A stretch of DNA of 64,000 bases from Planosporangium thailandense (GTDB lineage Bacteria > Actinomycetota > Actinomycetes > Mycobacteriales > Micromonosporaceae). The stretch lies in assembly GCF_011947195.1 (NCBI RefSeq), contig NZ_JAATVY010000012.1, forward strand, positions 1 through 64,000, in the 5' to 3' direction. Under the pieces are notes generated by a model that ran no database searches, was not told the origin of the DNA, and saw only the letters and a program-made list of their open reading frames with translations. The position numbers were made by a program, and so were the translations under genes. The first letter of the stretch is position 1; every line of letters begins with the position of its first letter. Of the stretch, positions 54,337 through 61,992 are shown piece after piece.

Positions 54337-54472
54337 GCCGCCAGACTAGCGCCGGCCGTCGAACCACCTGCACCGTGCGCCACCGGGTGTGTCCCATTCG
54401 TGATCGTCAGGTTTCGGCGTGTCGCGGGGCCACCATGGGGTACCGCGAGGTTCGGAGAGATAACGTTCCGCC

Positions 54473-54862
54473 GTGAGGTCACCACGACGCTGCTCCCGCA
54501 ATGGCTGTCCCCGGCAGCCCGTCGCGACGCTGACCTATGTCTATGCCGATTCGACCGCGGTTGTCGGTCCGTTGGCCGCGTTCGCCGAGCCCCACTCGTA
54601 CGATCTGTGCGAGCAGCACGCACGTAGCCTGACCGCACCGCGCGGCTGGAACATGGTCCGCCATGACGGAGAGTTCGAACCCCCGCCGCCCAGTAGCGAC
54701 GATCTCGTCGCGCTCGCCGACGCCGTGCGGGAAGCCGCCCGGCCGGCGGTCCCGCGCGACGAGTCAGAGGAGGAGCTGGGCCATCTCGGGCGCCGCGGCC
54801 ACCTCCGCGTCATCCCCCCGGACCGCGCCGAGGGCGGCCGTCACCGCCTCGCCCACCCGTAG
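54473..54862 (+). CDS. DUF3499 protein
   Basis: A 129-residue actinobacterial protein with a probable zinc site: RRCSRNGC near the start and YDLCEQHARSLTAPRGW in the middle (two Cys pairs plus His). The tail is charged and variable. A GTG start overlies the divergent spacer from the zincin-like gene. Counterpart of Rv3258c. Function unknown. The 3' end is part of a 28-base direct duplication (54834-54861 and 54864-54891). Confidence 0.88.
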   Translation: MRSPRRCSRNGCPRQPVATLTYVYADSTAVVGPLAAFAEPHSYDLCEQHARSLTAPRGWNMVRHDGEFEPPPPSSDDLVALADAVREAARPAVPRDESEEELGHLGRRGHLRVIPPDRAEGGRHRLAHP

Positions 54863-54891
54863 CGCGGCCGTCACCGCACCGCCCGCCCGTA
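54834..54891. repeat. 28-bp direct duplication at the DUF3499 3' end
   Basis: GCGGCCGTCACCGC starts both copies (54834 and 54864); the remainder differs at three positions. The first copy contains the end of the coding region and the second is non-coding. Confidence 0.65.
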
Positions 54892-54896
54892 ACGAC

Positions 54897-54933
54897 GGAG
54901 GAGGGCGCCCCCCGGTGCGGGGCGCCCTCCTCC
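54897..54933. terminator. 15-bp-arm GC hairpin between DUF3499 and aminotransferase genes
   Basis: Perfect arms GGAGGAGGGCGCCCC (54897-54911) and GGGGCGCCCTCCTCC (54919-54933) with a seven-base loop lie between convergent genes. It is likely bidirectional. Confidence 0.85.
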
Positions 54934-54949
54934 TGACGCGGACCCGGCG

Positions 54950-56317
54950 TCACATCCGGGCCGACGCCTCCGTCAGCACGCCGCGCAGGATCTGTTCGAT
55001 CTCGGCGAAGTGCGACTCGTCGCACACCAGCGGGGGAGCGAGCTGGATGACCGGGTCGCCGCGGTCGTCCGCACGGCAGTACAGGCCGTTGTCGAAGAGC
55101 GCCTTGGACAGGAACCCGCGCAGCAGCCGCTCGGACTCGTCCTCGTTGAACGTCTCCTTGGTGGCCTTGTCCTTGACCAGTTCGATGCCGTAGAAGTACC
55201 CGTCGCCGCGCACGTCGCCGACGATCGGCAGGTCGGTCAGGCGCTCCAGGTAGGACCGGAACAGCTGCTCGTTGGCGCGGACGTGGCCGTTGAGGCCCTC
55301 GCGCTCGAAGATGTCCAGGTTGGCCAGGCCGACCGCGGCGGCGACCGGGTGACCGCCGTACGTGATGCCGTGGTTGAACGAACTGGTGCCCGAAAGGAAC
55401 GGCTCGACCAGCCGGTCCGAGGCGATCATCGCGCCGAGCGGGACGTACCCGGAGGTCAGCCCCTTGGCCGAGGTGATGATGTCCGGCTGGTAGCCGTACC
55501 GCTTGGCGCCGAAGTACTCGCCGAGCCGGCCGAACGCGCAGATCACCTCGTCGGAGACGAGCAGCACGTCGTACCGGTCGCAGATCTCACGGACCCGCTG
55601 GAAATACCCGGGAGGGGGCGGGAAGCATCCGCCGGCGTTCTGCACCGGCTCGAGGTACACGCAGGCGACGGTGTCCGGGCCCTCGAACTCGATCGCCTCG
55701 GCGATGCGGTCGGCGGCCCAGATGCCGAACTGCTCCGGCGTCATCGACTCGTCGGGCCGGCGGTAGTAGTTGGTGTTCGGCACCCGGAAGGTGCTCGGGA
55801 CGAGGGGCTCGAACTCCTTCTTGAGGTCCGGCAGGCCGGTGATCGACAGGGCGCCCATCGAGGTGCCGTGGTAGGCGATGGCCCGCGAGATCGCCTTGGT
55901 CTTCATCGGCTTGCCGACCTGCTTGAAGTAGCTGCGGGCGAGCTTCCAGGCGCTCTCGACGGCCTCCGAGCCGCCGGTCGTGAAGAAGACCCGGTTGAGG
56001 TCGCCGGGGGCGAGGTCGGCGAGCCGGTCGGCCAGCTCGATCGCCTTCGGGTGGGCGTAGGACCACAGGGGGAAGTACGCCAGCTCGGCGGCCTGCTTGG
56101 CGGCGGCCTCGGCCAGCTCGGAGCGGCCGTGGCCGACCTGCACCACGAACAGTCCGGACAGCCCGTCGAGGTAGCGCCTGCCGCGCGCGTCGTAGACGTA
56201 CGGGCCGTCGCCGCGCACGATCACGGGTACGTCGGTCTCGGCGTACGCGGACAGGCGGGTGAAGTGCATCCAGAGGTGGTCGCGGGCTGCTGCGTACATC
56301 GATTTGTCGTCGGTCAT
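54950..56317 (-). CDS. Class III aminotransferase (putrescine/omega-amino acid type)
   Basis: A 455-residue PLP enzyme of the class III family: GRRYLDGLSGLFVVQVGHGR, TTGGSEAVESAWKLARSYFK, AYHGTSMGALSITG, SDEVICAFGRLG, and the Schiff-base Lys in ITSAKGLTSGYVPLGAM. It transfers the terminal amino group of a diamine or omega-amino acid to pyruvate or 2-oxoglutarate. Neighbouring polyamine transport and aldehyde dehydrogenase genes point to putrescine. The ATG at 56317 overlaps the Lrp gene stop (ATGA) and follows GGGGGA, so the two are coupled. Confidence 0.9.
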   Translation of the reverse strand: MTDDKSMYAAARDHLWMHFTRLSAYAETDVPVIVRGDGPYVYDARGRRYLDGLSGLFVVQVGHGRSELAEAAAKQAAELAYFPLWSYAHPKAIELADRLADLAPGDLNRVFFTTGGSEAVESAWKLARSYFKQVGKPMKTKAISRAIAYHGTSMGALSITGLPDLKKEFEPLVPSTFRVPNTNYYRRPDESMTPEQFGIWAADRIAEAIEFEGPDTVACVYLEPVQNAGGCFPPPPGYFQRVREICDRYDVLLVSDEVICAFGRLGEYFGAKRYGYQPDIITSAKGLTSGYVPLGAMIASDRLVEPFLSGTSSFNHGITYGGHPVAAAVGLANLDIFEREGLNGHVRANEQLFRSYLERLTDLPIVGDVRGDGYFYGIELVKDKATKETFNEDESERLLRGFLSKALFDNGLYCRADDRGDPVIQLAPPLVCDESHFAEIEQILRGVLTEASARM

Positions 56318-56769
56318 CTGGTCCCCCACGCGTACGTTTGCTTGGCGAGTTTGAGGTAGAGGAACGTCTCCGTCGCGGTGACGCCCGGGATGGTTCTGAT
56401 GGTGTCGTTGAGCAGGTGCAGAAGGTGCTCGTCGTCGGTGCAGACCAGCTCGGCGAGGAGGTCGTAACCGCCCGCGCAGATGACCACGTAGTCGACTTCC
56501 GGGATCGCGGCGATGGCGTCGGCGACGGCCCGCATGTCGCCGGTCACCTTGATGCCGATCATCACCTGGCGCGCGAAGCCGAGCGTCAGGGGATCGGTCA
56601 CGGCGACGATCTGCATGACGCCGGTGTCCAGTAGTCGCTGTACCCGTTGGCGGACCGCAGCCTCCGACAGCCCGACGATCTTCGCGAGCGCGGCGTATGA
56701 CATGCGGCCGTCGCGCTGGAGCTGCTCAATGATCAGCTTGTTGATGTCATCCAGCACTGGTTCCGTCAC
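56314..56769 (-). CDS. Lrp/AsnC-family regulator 1 of the polyamine locus
   Basis: A 151-residue protein: winged helix-turn-helix (LIIEQLQRDGRMSYAALAKIVGLSEAAVRQRVQRLLDTG) and a C-terminal RAM effector domain (YVVICAGGYDLLAELVC). It is about 60% like the second regulator next to it by eye. The GTG at 56769 aligns with the usual family start; a longer start (ATG at 56838) would add 23 residues. It is first in an operon with the aminotransferase. Confidence 0.88.
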   Translation of the reverse strand: MTEPVLDDINKLIIEQLQRDGRMSYAALAKIVGLSEAAVRQRVQRLLDTGVMQIVAVTDPLTLGFARQVMIGIKVTGDMRAVADAIAAIPEVDYVVICAGGYDLLAELVCTDDEHLLHLLNDTIRTIPGVTATETFLYLKLAKQTYAWGTR

Positions 56770-56917
56770 ATCCGCGATTTTCGCTGAAGAAGTCGCAACA
56801 TGCAACCGAATCCGTCGGCGAATGCCTAAATCGTTCATGATTCCGCAGGGAGGAAGGGGTGTTGCTGCCCTCCGCGCCCGGATGGCCGGCGGGCTGGCCG
56901 GACGTGGGCGCGACGGG

Positions 56918-57454
56918 CTAGCGCGTGCCCCAGCTGTAGGTCTGTTTGCGCAGCTTGAGGTACATGAACGCCTCGGCGGCCGCGATCCCGTCCACCGTGC
57001 GGATCAGCTGGAGCGTGTCCAGCAGGTGGTCGTCGTCGCGGCAGACGACCTCGGCGAGGAGGTCGTACGAGCCCGCGGCGATCACCACGTAGTCGACCTC
57101 GTCGAGCGCGCCGATGCGGGCTGCGATCGGCTCGACGTCCCCGATCGTCCGGATGCCGATCATGGCCTGGCGCGGGAAACCGAGCTGCAACGGGTCGGTC
57201 ACCGCGACGATCTGGACCACGCCCGCGTCGAGCAGCCGCTGGACCCGCTGCCGGACGGCGGCTTCGGAGAGCCCCACCGCCTTGCTGATCTCGGCGTACG
57301 TGCGCCGGCCGTCCTGCTGCAGCTGCTCGATGATCCGCTTGGCGACAGAGTCGAGCGGCGGCTGGTTGCCATCGCCGGTGGCCGCGGTCCGCCGGCCCGG
57401 TGTGAGCCCCGCGGCTGAACCGTGGTCATCGCCAGTGTGCGACCACCTGTCCAT
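56918..57454 (-). CDS. Lrp/AsnC-family regulator 2 of the polyamine locus
   Basis: A 178-residue paralogue of the preceding regulator with a longer, hydrophilic N-terminus (about 25 residues). HTH: RIIEQLQQDGRRTYAEISKAVGLSEAAVRQRVQRLLDAG. Effector domain: YVVIAAGSYDLLAEVVC, ending KQTYSWGTR like its sister's KQTYAWGTR. The ATG at 57454 has GGGAG five bases before it; an ATG at 57466 also exists. It is divergent from potD, whose expression it probably controls. Confidence 0.9.
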   Translation of the reverse strand: MDRWSHTGDDHGSAAGLTPGRRTAATGDGNQPPLDSVAKRIIEQLQQDGRRTYAEISKAVGLSEAAVRQRVQRLLDAGVVQIVAVTDPLQLGFPRQAMIGIRTIGDVEPIAARIGALDEVDYVVIAAGSYDLLAEVVCRDDDHLLDTLQLIRTVDGIAAAEAFMYLKLRKQTYSWGTR

Positions 57455-57688
57455 GTCGACTCCCATCGGTTCACGGCCGTTGTGTCACCGGGGTGCGGCC
57501 GTCGCATTATCGGGTTGCTCCGCCCGACGTTCGACCCCTTCGATTGTCCGATAGCTTGGCGCATTTCGTTGTTCAGCGCGAGTCCTGCAACGGAATCCCT
57601 TGTGGCACCCGCGTCGTCGTGCCAGGATCAGTCGTCAACCTTCCTCCGTCACAGGAAAGATGCCGGCACGAGTTTCGTAGGAGCACCG

Positions 57689-58918
57689 ATGCGACACCAC
57701 CAGCGCCCACCGCTTTCCCCGGAGGCGGCCGCCGTACTGTCCGCCAGCGGCCTGTCCCGGCGGACCCTGATGCGCGGCCTGCTGGCCGGCGGCGCCTTTG
57801 TCGCCGCGGGCGGTGCGTTGGCCGCGTGCGGCACCGCGCCGGCAAAGAAGAGCCAGGCCAAGGCATGTACCGCGACCGACATCTCCGCAACCGACAAGAA
57901 GCTGGTCTTCTCGAACTGGCCGCTCTACATAGACGTGGACGACAACGACGCGAAGAAGCGGCCGAGTCTGGACGAGTTCACCGCCAAGACCGGCATCGCC
58001 GTCACGTACCAGGAAGACATAAACGACAACACCGAGTTCTTCGGCAAGATCCGCAACCAGCTGCAGGCCTGCCAGGACATCGGCCGGGACGTCATCGTGA
58101 TGACCGACTGGATGGCGGCCAAGCTCGTCGACCTCGGCTGGCTGCAGAAGATCGACAGCACCAAGATGCCGAACTTCACCAAGAACCTGCTGCCCACGCT
58201 GCAACACCGGCCGTGGGACAAGGACATGCAGTACGCCGCGCCGTGGCAGTCCGGCCTCACCGGCCTGGCGTACAACGGCCACGTCACCAAGGAGATCCGT
58301 ACCGTCGACGAACTGCTCACCCGCCCCGACCTGAAGGGCAAGGTGGCGGTCCTGACGGAGATGCGCGACACGATGGGCCTGCTGCTGCAGTCGATGGGTA
58401 AGAACCCGCTCGACTTCACCGAGGCGGATTTCGACGCCGCGCTGGAGAAGCTGAAGAAGGCCGTCAGCGACGGTCAGATCCGCAAGTTCACCGGCAACGA
58501 CTACAAGGAAGACCTGGCCAAGGGCGACCTCGCGGCCTGTTTCGCCTGGTCCGGTGACATCATCCAGCTCCAGTCGAAGGACGACCAGATCAAGTTCGTC
58601 GCGCCGGAGTCGGGCCTGATGCTGTGGTCGGACAACATGCTGGTGCCGTCCACCGCCACGCACAAGGCCAACGCCGAGCAGCTCATGGACCACTACTACG
58701 ACCCCAAGGTGGCCGCTGAGGTGGCCGCGTACGTCAACTACATCTGCCCGGTCGCGGGGGCCAGGGAAGCGATGAAGGACATCAGCCCCGACCTCGTGGA
58801 CAACCAGCTGATCTTCCCGGACGAGGCGACCCTGGCCAAGACCAAGGGGTTCAAGGCGCTCAGCGAGGCCGACAGCCGCAAGTACGAGCAGAAGTTCCAA
58901 ACGGTGGCCGGAGCCTGA
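57689..58918 (+). CDS. potD: Polyamine ABC transporter substrate-binding lipoprotein
   Basis: A 409-residue extracellular binding protein. A twin-arginine signal (SRRTLMRGLLAGG, Arg 24-25) ends in a lipobox LAAC with Cys 47, so it is a Tat-exported lipoprotein. The mature part matches PotD/PotF: VFSNWPLYID, FTAKTGIAVTYQEDINDNTEFFGKI, DVIVMTDWMAAKLVDLGWL, and APESGLMLWSDNMLVPSTA. It binds spermidine or putrescine. The ATG follows TAGGAGC. First gene of potD-potA-potB-potC. Confidence 0.93.
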   Translation: MRHHQRPPLSPEAAAVLSASGLSRRTLMRGLLAGGAFVAAGGALAACGTAPAKKSQAKACTATDISATDKKLVFSNWPLYIDVDDNDAKKRPSLDEFTAKTGIAVTYQEDINDNTEFFGKIRNQLQACQDIGRDVIVMTDWMAAKLVDLGWLQKIDSTKMPNFTKNLLPTLQHRPWDKDMQYAAPWQSGLTGLAYNGHVTKEIRTVDELLTRPDLKGKVAVLTEMRDTMGLLLQSMGKNPLDFTEADFDAALEKLKKAVSDGQIRKFTGNDYKEDLAKGDLAACFAWSGDIIQLQSKDDQIKFVAPESGLMLWSDNMLVPSTATHKANAEQLMDHYYDPKVAAEVAAYVNYICPVAGAREAMKDISPDLVDNQLIFPDEATLAKTKGFKALSEADSRKYEQKFQTVAGA

Positions 58919-58923
58919 CAGCG

Positions 58924-60084
58924 ATGACTGAACAAGATCACGGCAATACCGACGCCGACCTGCACATCGTCGGCGTCACCAAGCGGTTCGGGACCTTCAC
59001 GGCGGTCGACGACCTCACCCTCACCGTCCCGCAGGGCTCGTTCTTCGCCCTGCTCGGCGCGTCGGGCTGCGGCAAGACGACCACACTGCGGATGGTCGCC
59101 GGCCTGGAGGAGCCGACCGCGGGCCGCATCCTGCTCGGCACGCAGGACGTGACCAGGCTGCGCCCGTACAAGCGGCCGGTGAACACGGTGTTCCAGAGCT
59201 ACGCGCTCTTTCCGCACCTGAGCATCTTCGACAACATCGCGTTCGGCCTGCGCCGGCGCGGCATACGCGACCACGCCAAGCAGGTGGAGCAGATGCTCCA
59301 CCTGGTCGAGCTGGACGGCTACGGCTCCCGCCGGCCGGCACAGCTGTCCGGCGGCCAGCAGCAGCGGGTCGCGCTGGCCCGCGCGCTCATCAACCAGCCG
59401 CAGGTGCTGCTGCTGGACGAGCCGCTCGGCGCGCTCGACCTCAAGCTGCGCCGGCAGATGCAGATCGAGCTCAAGCGCATCCAGACCGAGGTCGGCATCA
59501 CGTTCGTGCACGTCACCCACGACCAGGAAGAGGCCATGACGATGGCCGACACGGTCGCGGTGATGAACGCCGGGCGCATCGAGCAACTCGGCGCGCCCAC
59601 CGACATGTACGAGTTTCCGGGTACCGCGTTCGTGGCGAACTTCCTCGGACAGTCCAACCTGCTCGCCGCCACCGTCACCGGGGTCAGCGGCGACGACGTG
59701 CTGGTGCAGGCGTACGGCGAGCGGTTCTCGCTGCCCGCTGCCCGCTGCCGGCTCACCGCCGGCACCGCCTGGCTGGGGGTACGGCCGGAGAAGCTGCACC
59801 TGGCGCCGACACCCGACGCGGTGCCCACCGGGCACCAGGCGGTCCGGGGAGAGGTGACCGACTCCTCGTACGTGGGCGTGAGCACCCAGTACCTCGTACG
59901 GGCGCCGTGGGGCGACGAGCTGACGGTGTTCGTACCCAACTCGGGCATCGCCGCGCCGCTCGCGGTCGGCAGCGAGGTGGTCGTGCACTGGCGGCCCGAG
60001 CACGCGTTCCTGATCGAACGCGCCCCCGACGAGACGGTCGCGCCGATGCCGGAGCCCGAGGACGCGGTGGGGGTCGGTACGTGA
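58924..60084 (+). CDS. potA: Polyamine ABC transporter ATPase
   Basis: A 386-residue ATPase: Walker A GASGCGKTT, Q-loop VFQSYALFPHL, signature LSGGQQQRVALARAL, Walker B VLLLDEPLGALD, H-loop FVHVTHDQEEAMTMAD. A TOBE domain at the C-terminus (from about residue 270) fits PotA/FbpC-like importers. It starts six bases after potD and overlaps potB by GTGA. Confidence 0.95.
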   Translation: MTEQDHGNTDADLHIVGVTKRFGTFTAVDDLTLTVPQGSFFALLGASGCGKTTTLRMVAGLEEPTAGRILLGTQDVTRLRPYKRPVNTVFQSYALFPHLSIFDNIAFGLRRRGIRDHAKQVEQMLHLVELDGYGSRRPAQLSGGQQQRVALARALINQPQVLLLDEPLGALDLKLRRQMQIELKRIQTEVGITFVHVTHDQEEAMTMADTVAVMNAGRIEQLGAPTDMYEFPGTAFVANFLGQSNLLAATVTGVSGDDVLVQAYGERFSLPAARCRLTAGTAWLGVRPEKLHLAPTPDAVPTGHQAVRGEVTDSSYVGVSTQYLVRAPWGDELTVFVPNSGIAAPLAVGSEVVVHWRPEHAFLIERAPDETVAPMPEPEDAVGVGT

Positions 60085-61001
60085 GCGCTCTGGGTCACCT
60101 GGGAACCGGCAGCGTCGCCTCCGCGACGCCGTCGGACCAGCCGGTCGCCGGCGGCCGCCGGCGACGCTGGGTGCCGTACGTCCTGCTGCTGCCCGGCATC
60201 CTCTGGCTGCTGCTGTTCTTCGCGATCCCGTGCCTGGAGCTCCTGGCCACCAGCCTCTACGACCCGAGCGGGTCGCTGGAGACGGGCTACGCGATGACCT
60301 GGCACTTCGCCAACTACTCCGACGCGGTCAGGGAGTACGCCGGACACTTCGGGCGCTCGATCGGCTACGCCGCCCTGACCACCCTGATCACGCTGCTGAT
60401 CGGCTACCCCCTCGCGTACGCGATCGCGCTCAAGGGCGGGCGGTGGAAGAACCTGATGCTGGTCGGCGTCATCGCGCCGTTCTTCACCAGCTTCCTCATC
60501 CGGACCCTCGCGTGGAAGGTGATCCTGTCCGACGACGGGCCGGTCGTGTCCACGCTGAACGCGCTGCACGTGCCGCTGCCCGACGGGCGGCTGCTCGCCA
60601 CCGGGCCCGCCGTCATCGCCGGGCTCGTGTACAACTTCTTGCCGTTCATGGTGCTGCCGCTGTACGCCAGCCTGGAGAAGCTGGACCCCCGGCTGCTGGA
60701 GGCGGCCGGTGACCTGTACGCCCGGCCGGTGTCGCGGTTCTTCCGGGTGGCGCTGCCGCTGTCGATGCCCGGCGTGGTGGCCGGCACGCTGCTGACGTTC
60801 ATCCCGGCCGCGGGTGACTACATCAACGCGCAACTGCTGGGCACCACGCGTCAGTACATGATCGGAAACGTCATCGAGTCGAAGTTCCTCAAGGTGGGCG
60901 ACTACCCCGGCGCGGCGGCGCTGTCGTTCGCCCTGATGGCCGCGATCCTGGTGCTGGTCCTGGTGTACGTGCGCCGGGCCGGCACCGAGGAGGTGCTGTA
61001 G
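60081..61001 (+). CDS. potB: Polyamine ABC transporter permease B
   Basis: A 306-residue permease with six membrane helices and the binding-protein-dependent loop EAAGDLYARPVSRFFRVALPLSMPGV. A basic N-terminus (GGRRRRW) precedes helix 1. The GTG start overlaps the potA stop. With potC it forms the channel. Confidence 0.93.
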   Translation: MSALGHLGTGSVASATPSDQPVAGGRRRRWVPYVLLLPGILWLLLFFAIPCLELLATSLYDPSGSLETGYAMTWHFANYSDAVREYAGHFGRSIGYAALTTLITLLIGYPLAYAIALKGGRWKNLMLVGVIAPFFTSFLIRTLAWKVILSDDGPVVSTLNALHVPLPDGRLLATGPAVIAGLVYNFLPFMVLPLYASLEKLDPRLLEAAGDLYARPVSRFFRVALPLSMPGVVAGTLLTFIPAAGDYINAQLLGTTRQYMIGNVIESKFLKVGDYPGAAALSFALMAAILVLVLVYVRRAGTEEVL

Positions 61002-61808
61002 ATGGCACACCGGCTCTGGCGCTGGGTGGCCGACCACTGGGTACTGGTGATCGGGCTGCTCGTCCTGGCGTACCTGTTCGTGCCGATCGGCGTGGTGGCG
61101 GCGATGTCGTTCCGCGAATCGGGACACAACGCGCCGTACACCCTGCAGAACTACCACTTCACCCTGCGGAACTGGGCGCATCCGTTCGGCGCCGGTGGCA
61201 TCCAGGACGCGTTCCTGCTGAGCATCGGGATCGCGGCGCTGTCCACGGTGGGCGCGACGATCCTCGGCACGCTCATGTCGTTCGCGCTGGCCCGGCACAC
61301 GTTCCGCGGCCGGTCGGCCACCAACGCGTTGATCTTCCTGCCGATGGCGACGCCGGAGATCGTGATGGGCTCCTCGCTGCTGGCGCTGTTCGTGGCAGCC
61401 GGCGTCCCGCTCGGCTTCTGGACGATCGTCATCGCGCACATCATGTTCTGCCTGTCGTTCGTCGTGGTCACCGTCAAGGCCCGCCTGGCCGGCCTCGATC
61501 CGCGGCTGCAGGAGGCGGCGATGGACCTGTACGCCGACGAGCGGCAGACGTTCCTCCGGGTGACCCTGCCGCTGGTGATGCCCGGCATCGTCGCGGCCGC
61601 GCTGCTGTCGTTCTCGCTGTCGTTCGACGACTTCATCGTCACGAACTTCAACTCCGGCAGCCTGGTGACGTTCCCGATGTACATCTGGGGCGCGGCCCAG
61701 CGCGGCATCCCGCCGCAGATCAACGTGATCGGTACCGCGATGTTCGCGATCTCGTTCCTGCTGGTGCTCGCCGGACAGTTGCGTTCGCTGCGTCGGCGGA
61801 GCGCCTGA
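61002..61808 (+). CDS. potC: Polyamine ABC transporter permease C
   Basis: A 268-residue permease with six helices and the EAA loop QEAAMDLYADERQTFLRVTLPLVMPGI. The segment SFSLSFDDFIVTNFNSG is characteristic of PotC/PotI. The ATG is immediately after the potB stop codon. It ends the operon and is followed by two hairpins. Confidence 0.94.
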   Translation: MAHRLWRWVADHWVLVIGLLVLAYLFVPIGVVAAMSFRESGHNAPYTLQNYHFTLRNWAHPFGAGGIQDAFLLSIGIAALSTVGATILGTLMSFALARHTFRGRSATNALIFLPMATPEIVMGSSLLALFVAAGVPLGFWTIVIAHIMFCLSFVVVTVKARLAGLDPRLQEAAMDLYADERQTFLRVTLPLVMPGIVAAALLSFSLSFDDFIVTNFNSGSLVTFPMYIWGAAQRGIPPQINVIGTAMFAISFLLVLAGQLRSLRRRSA

Positions 61809-61830
61809 CCCGTCCCCGGACCACCTGACA

Positions 61831-61869
61831 GACAAGCGCCACGCGCCGGGCCGGCGCGTGGCGCTTGTC
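61831..61869 (+). terminator. Strong terminator of the pot operon
   Basis: Perfect 18-bp arms at 61831-61848 and 61852-61869 around a three-base loop; the inner part is CCACGCGCCG/CGGCGCGTGG. It begins 22 bases after the potC stop. Confidence 0.9.
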
Positions 61870-61924
61870 GTTGCCTGGATAACCAACCTGGACGCGATAG
61901 GCTCCAGCGGCTCCCAGTAGATCT

Positions 61925-61981
61925 TGGAGTTGTGGCGCCGGCACCGCAACCGCGAGGGCGGGCGGCGGCGCCACAACTCCA
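61925..61981. repeat. 16-bp-arm hairpin related to the 28-29 kb repeats
   Basis: Arms TGGAGTTGTGGCGCCG (61925-61940) and its perfect complement (61966-61981) enclose a 25-base loop. The left flank GATCTTGGAGTTGTG resembles GATCTTGGACAGTTGTG of the 29077 repeat. It is 12 bases from the dehydrogenase gene stop and may terminate it. Confidence 0.7.
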
Positions 61982-61992
61982 GGGTCGCCCCG

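Noticed and set aside
57422-57688. Extended N-terminus of PotD
   Set aside because: The ATG at 57689 has TAGGAGC and begins the Tat lipoprotein signal; the upstream frame is the divergent promoter region.
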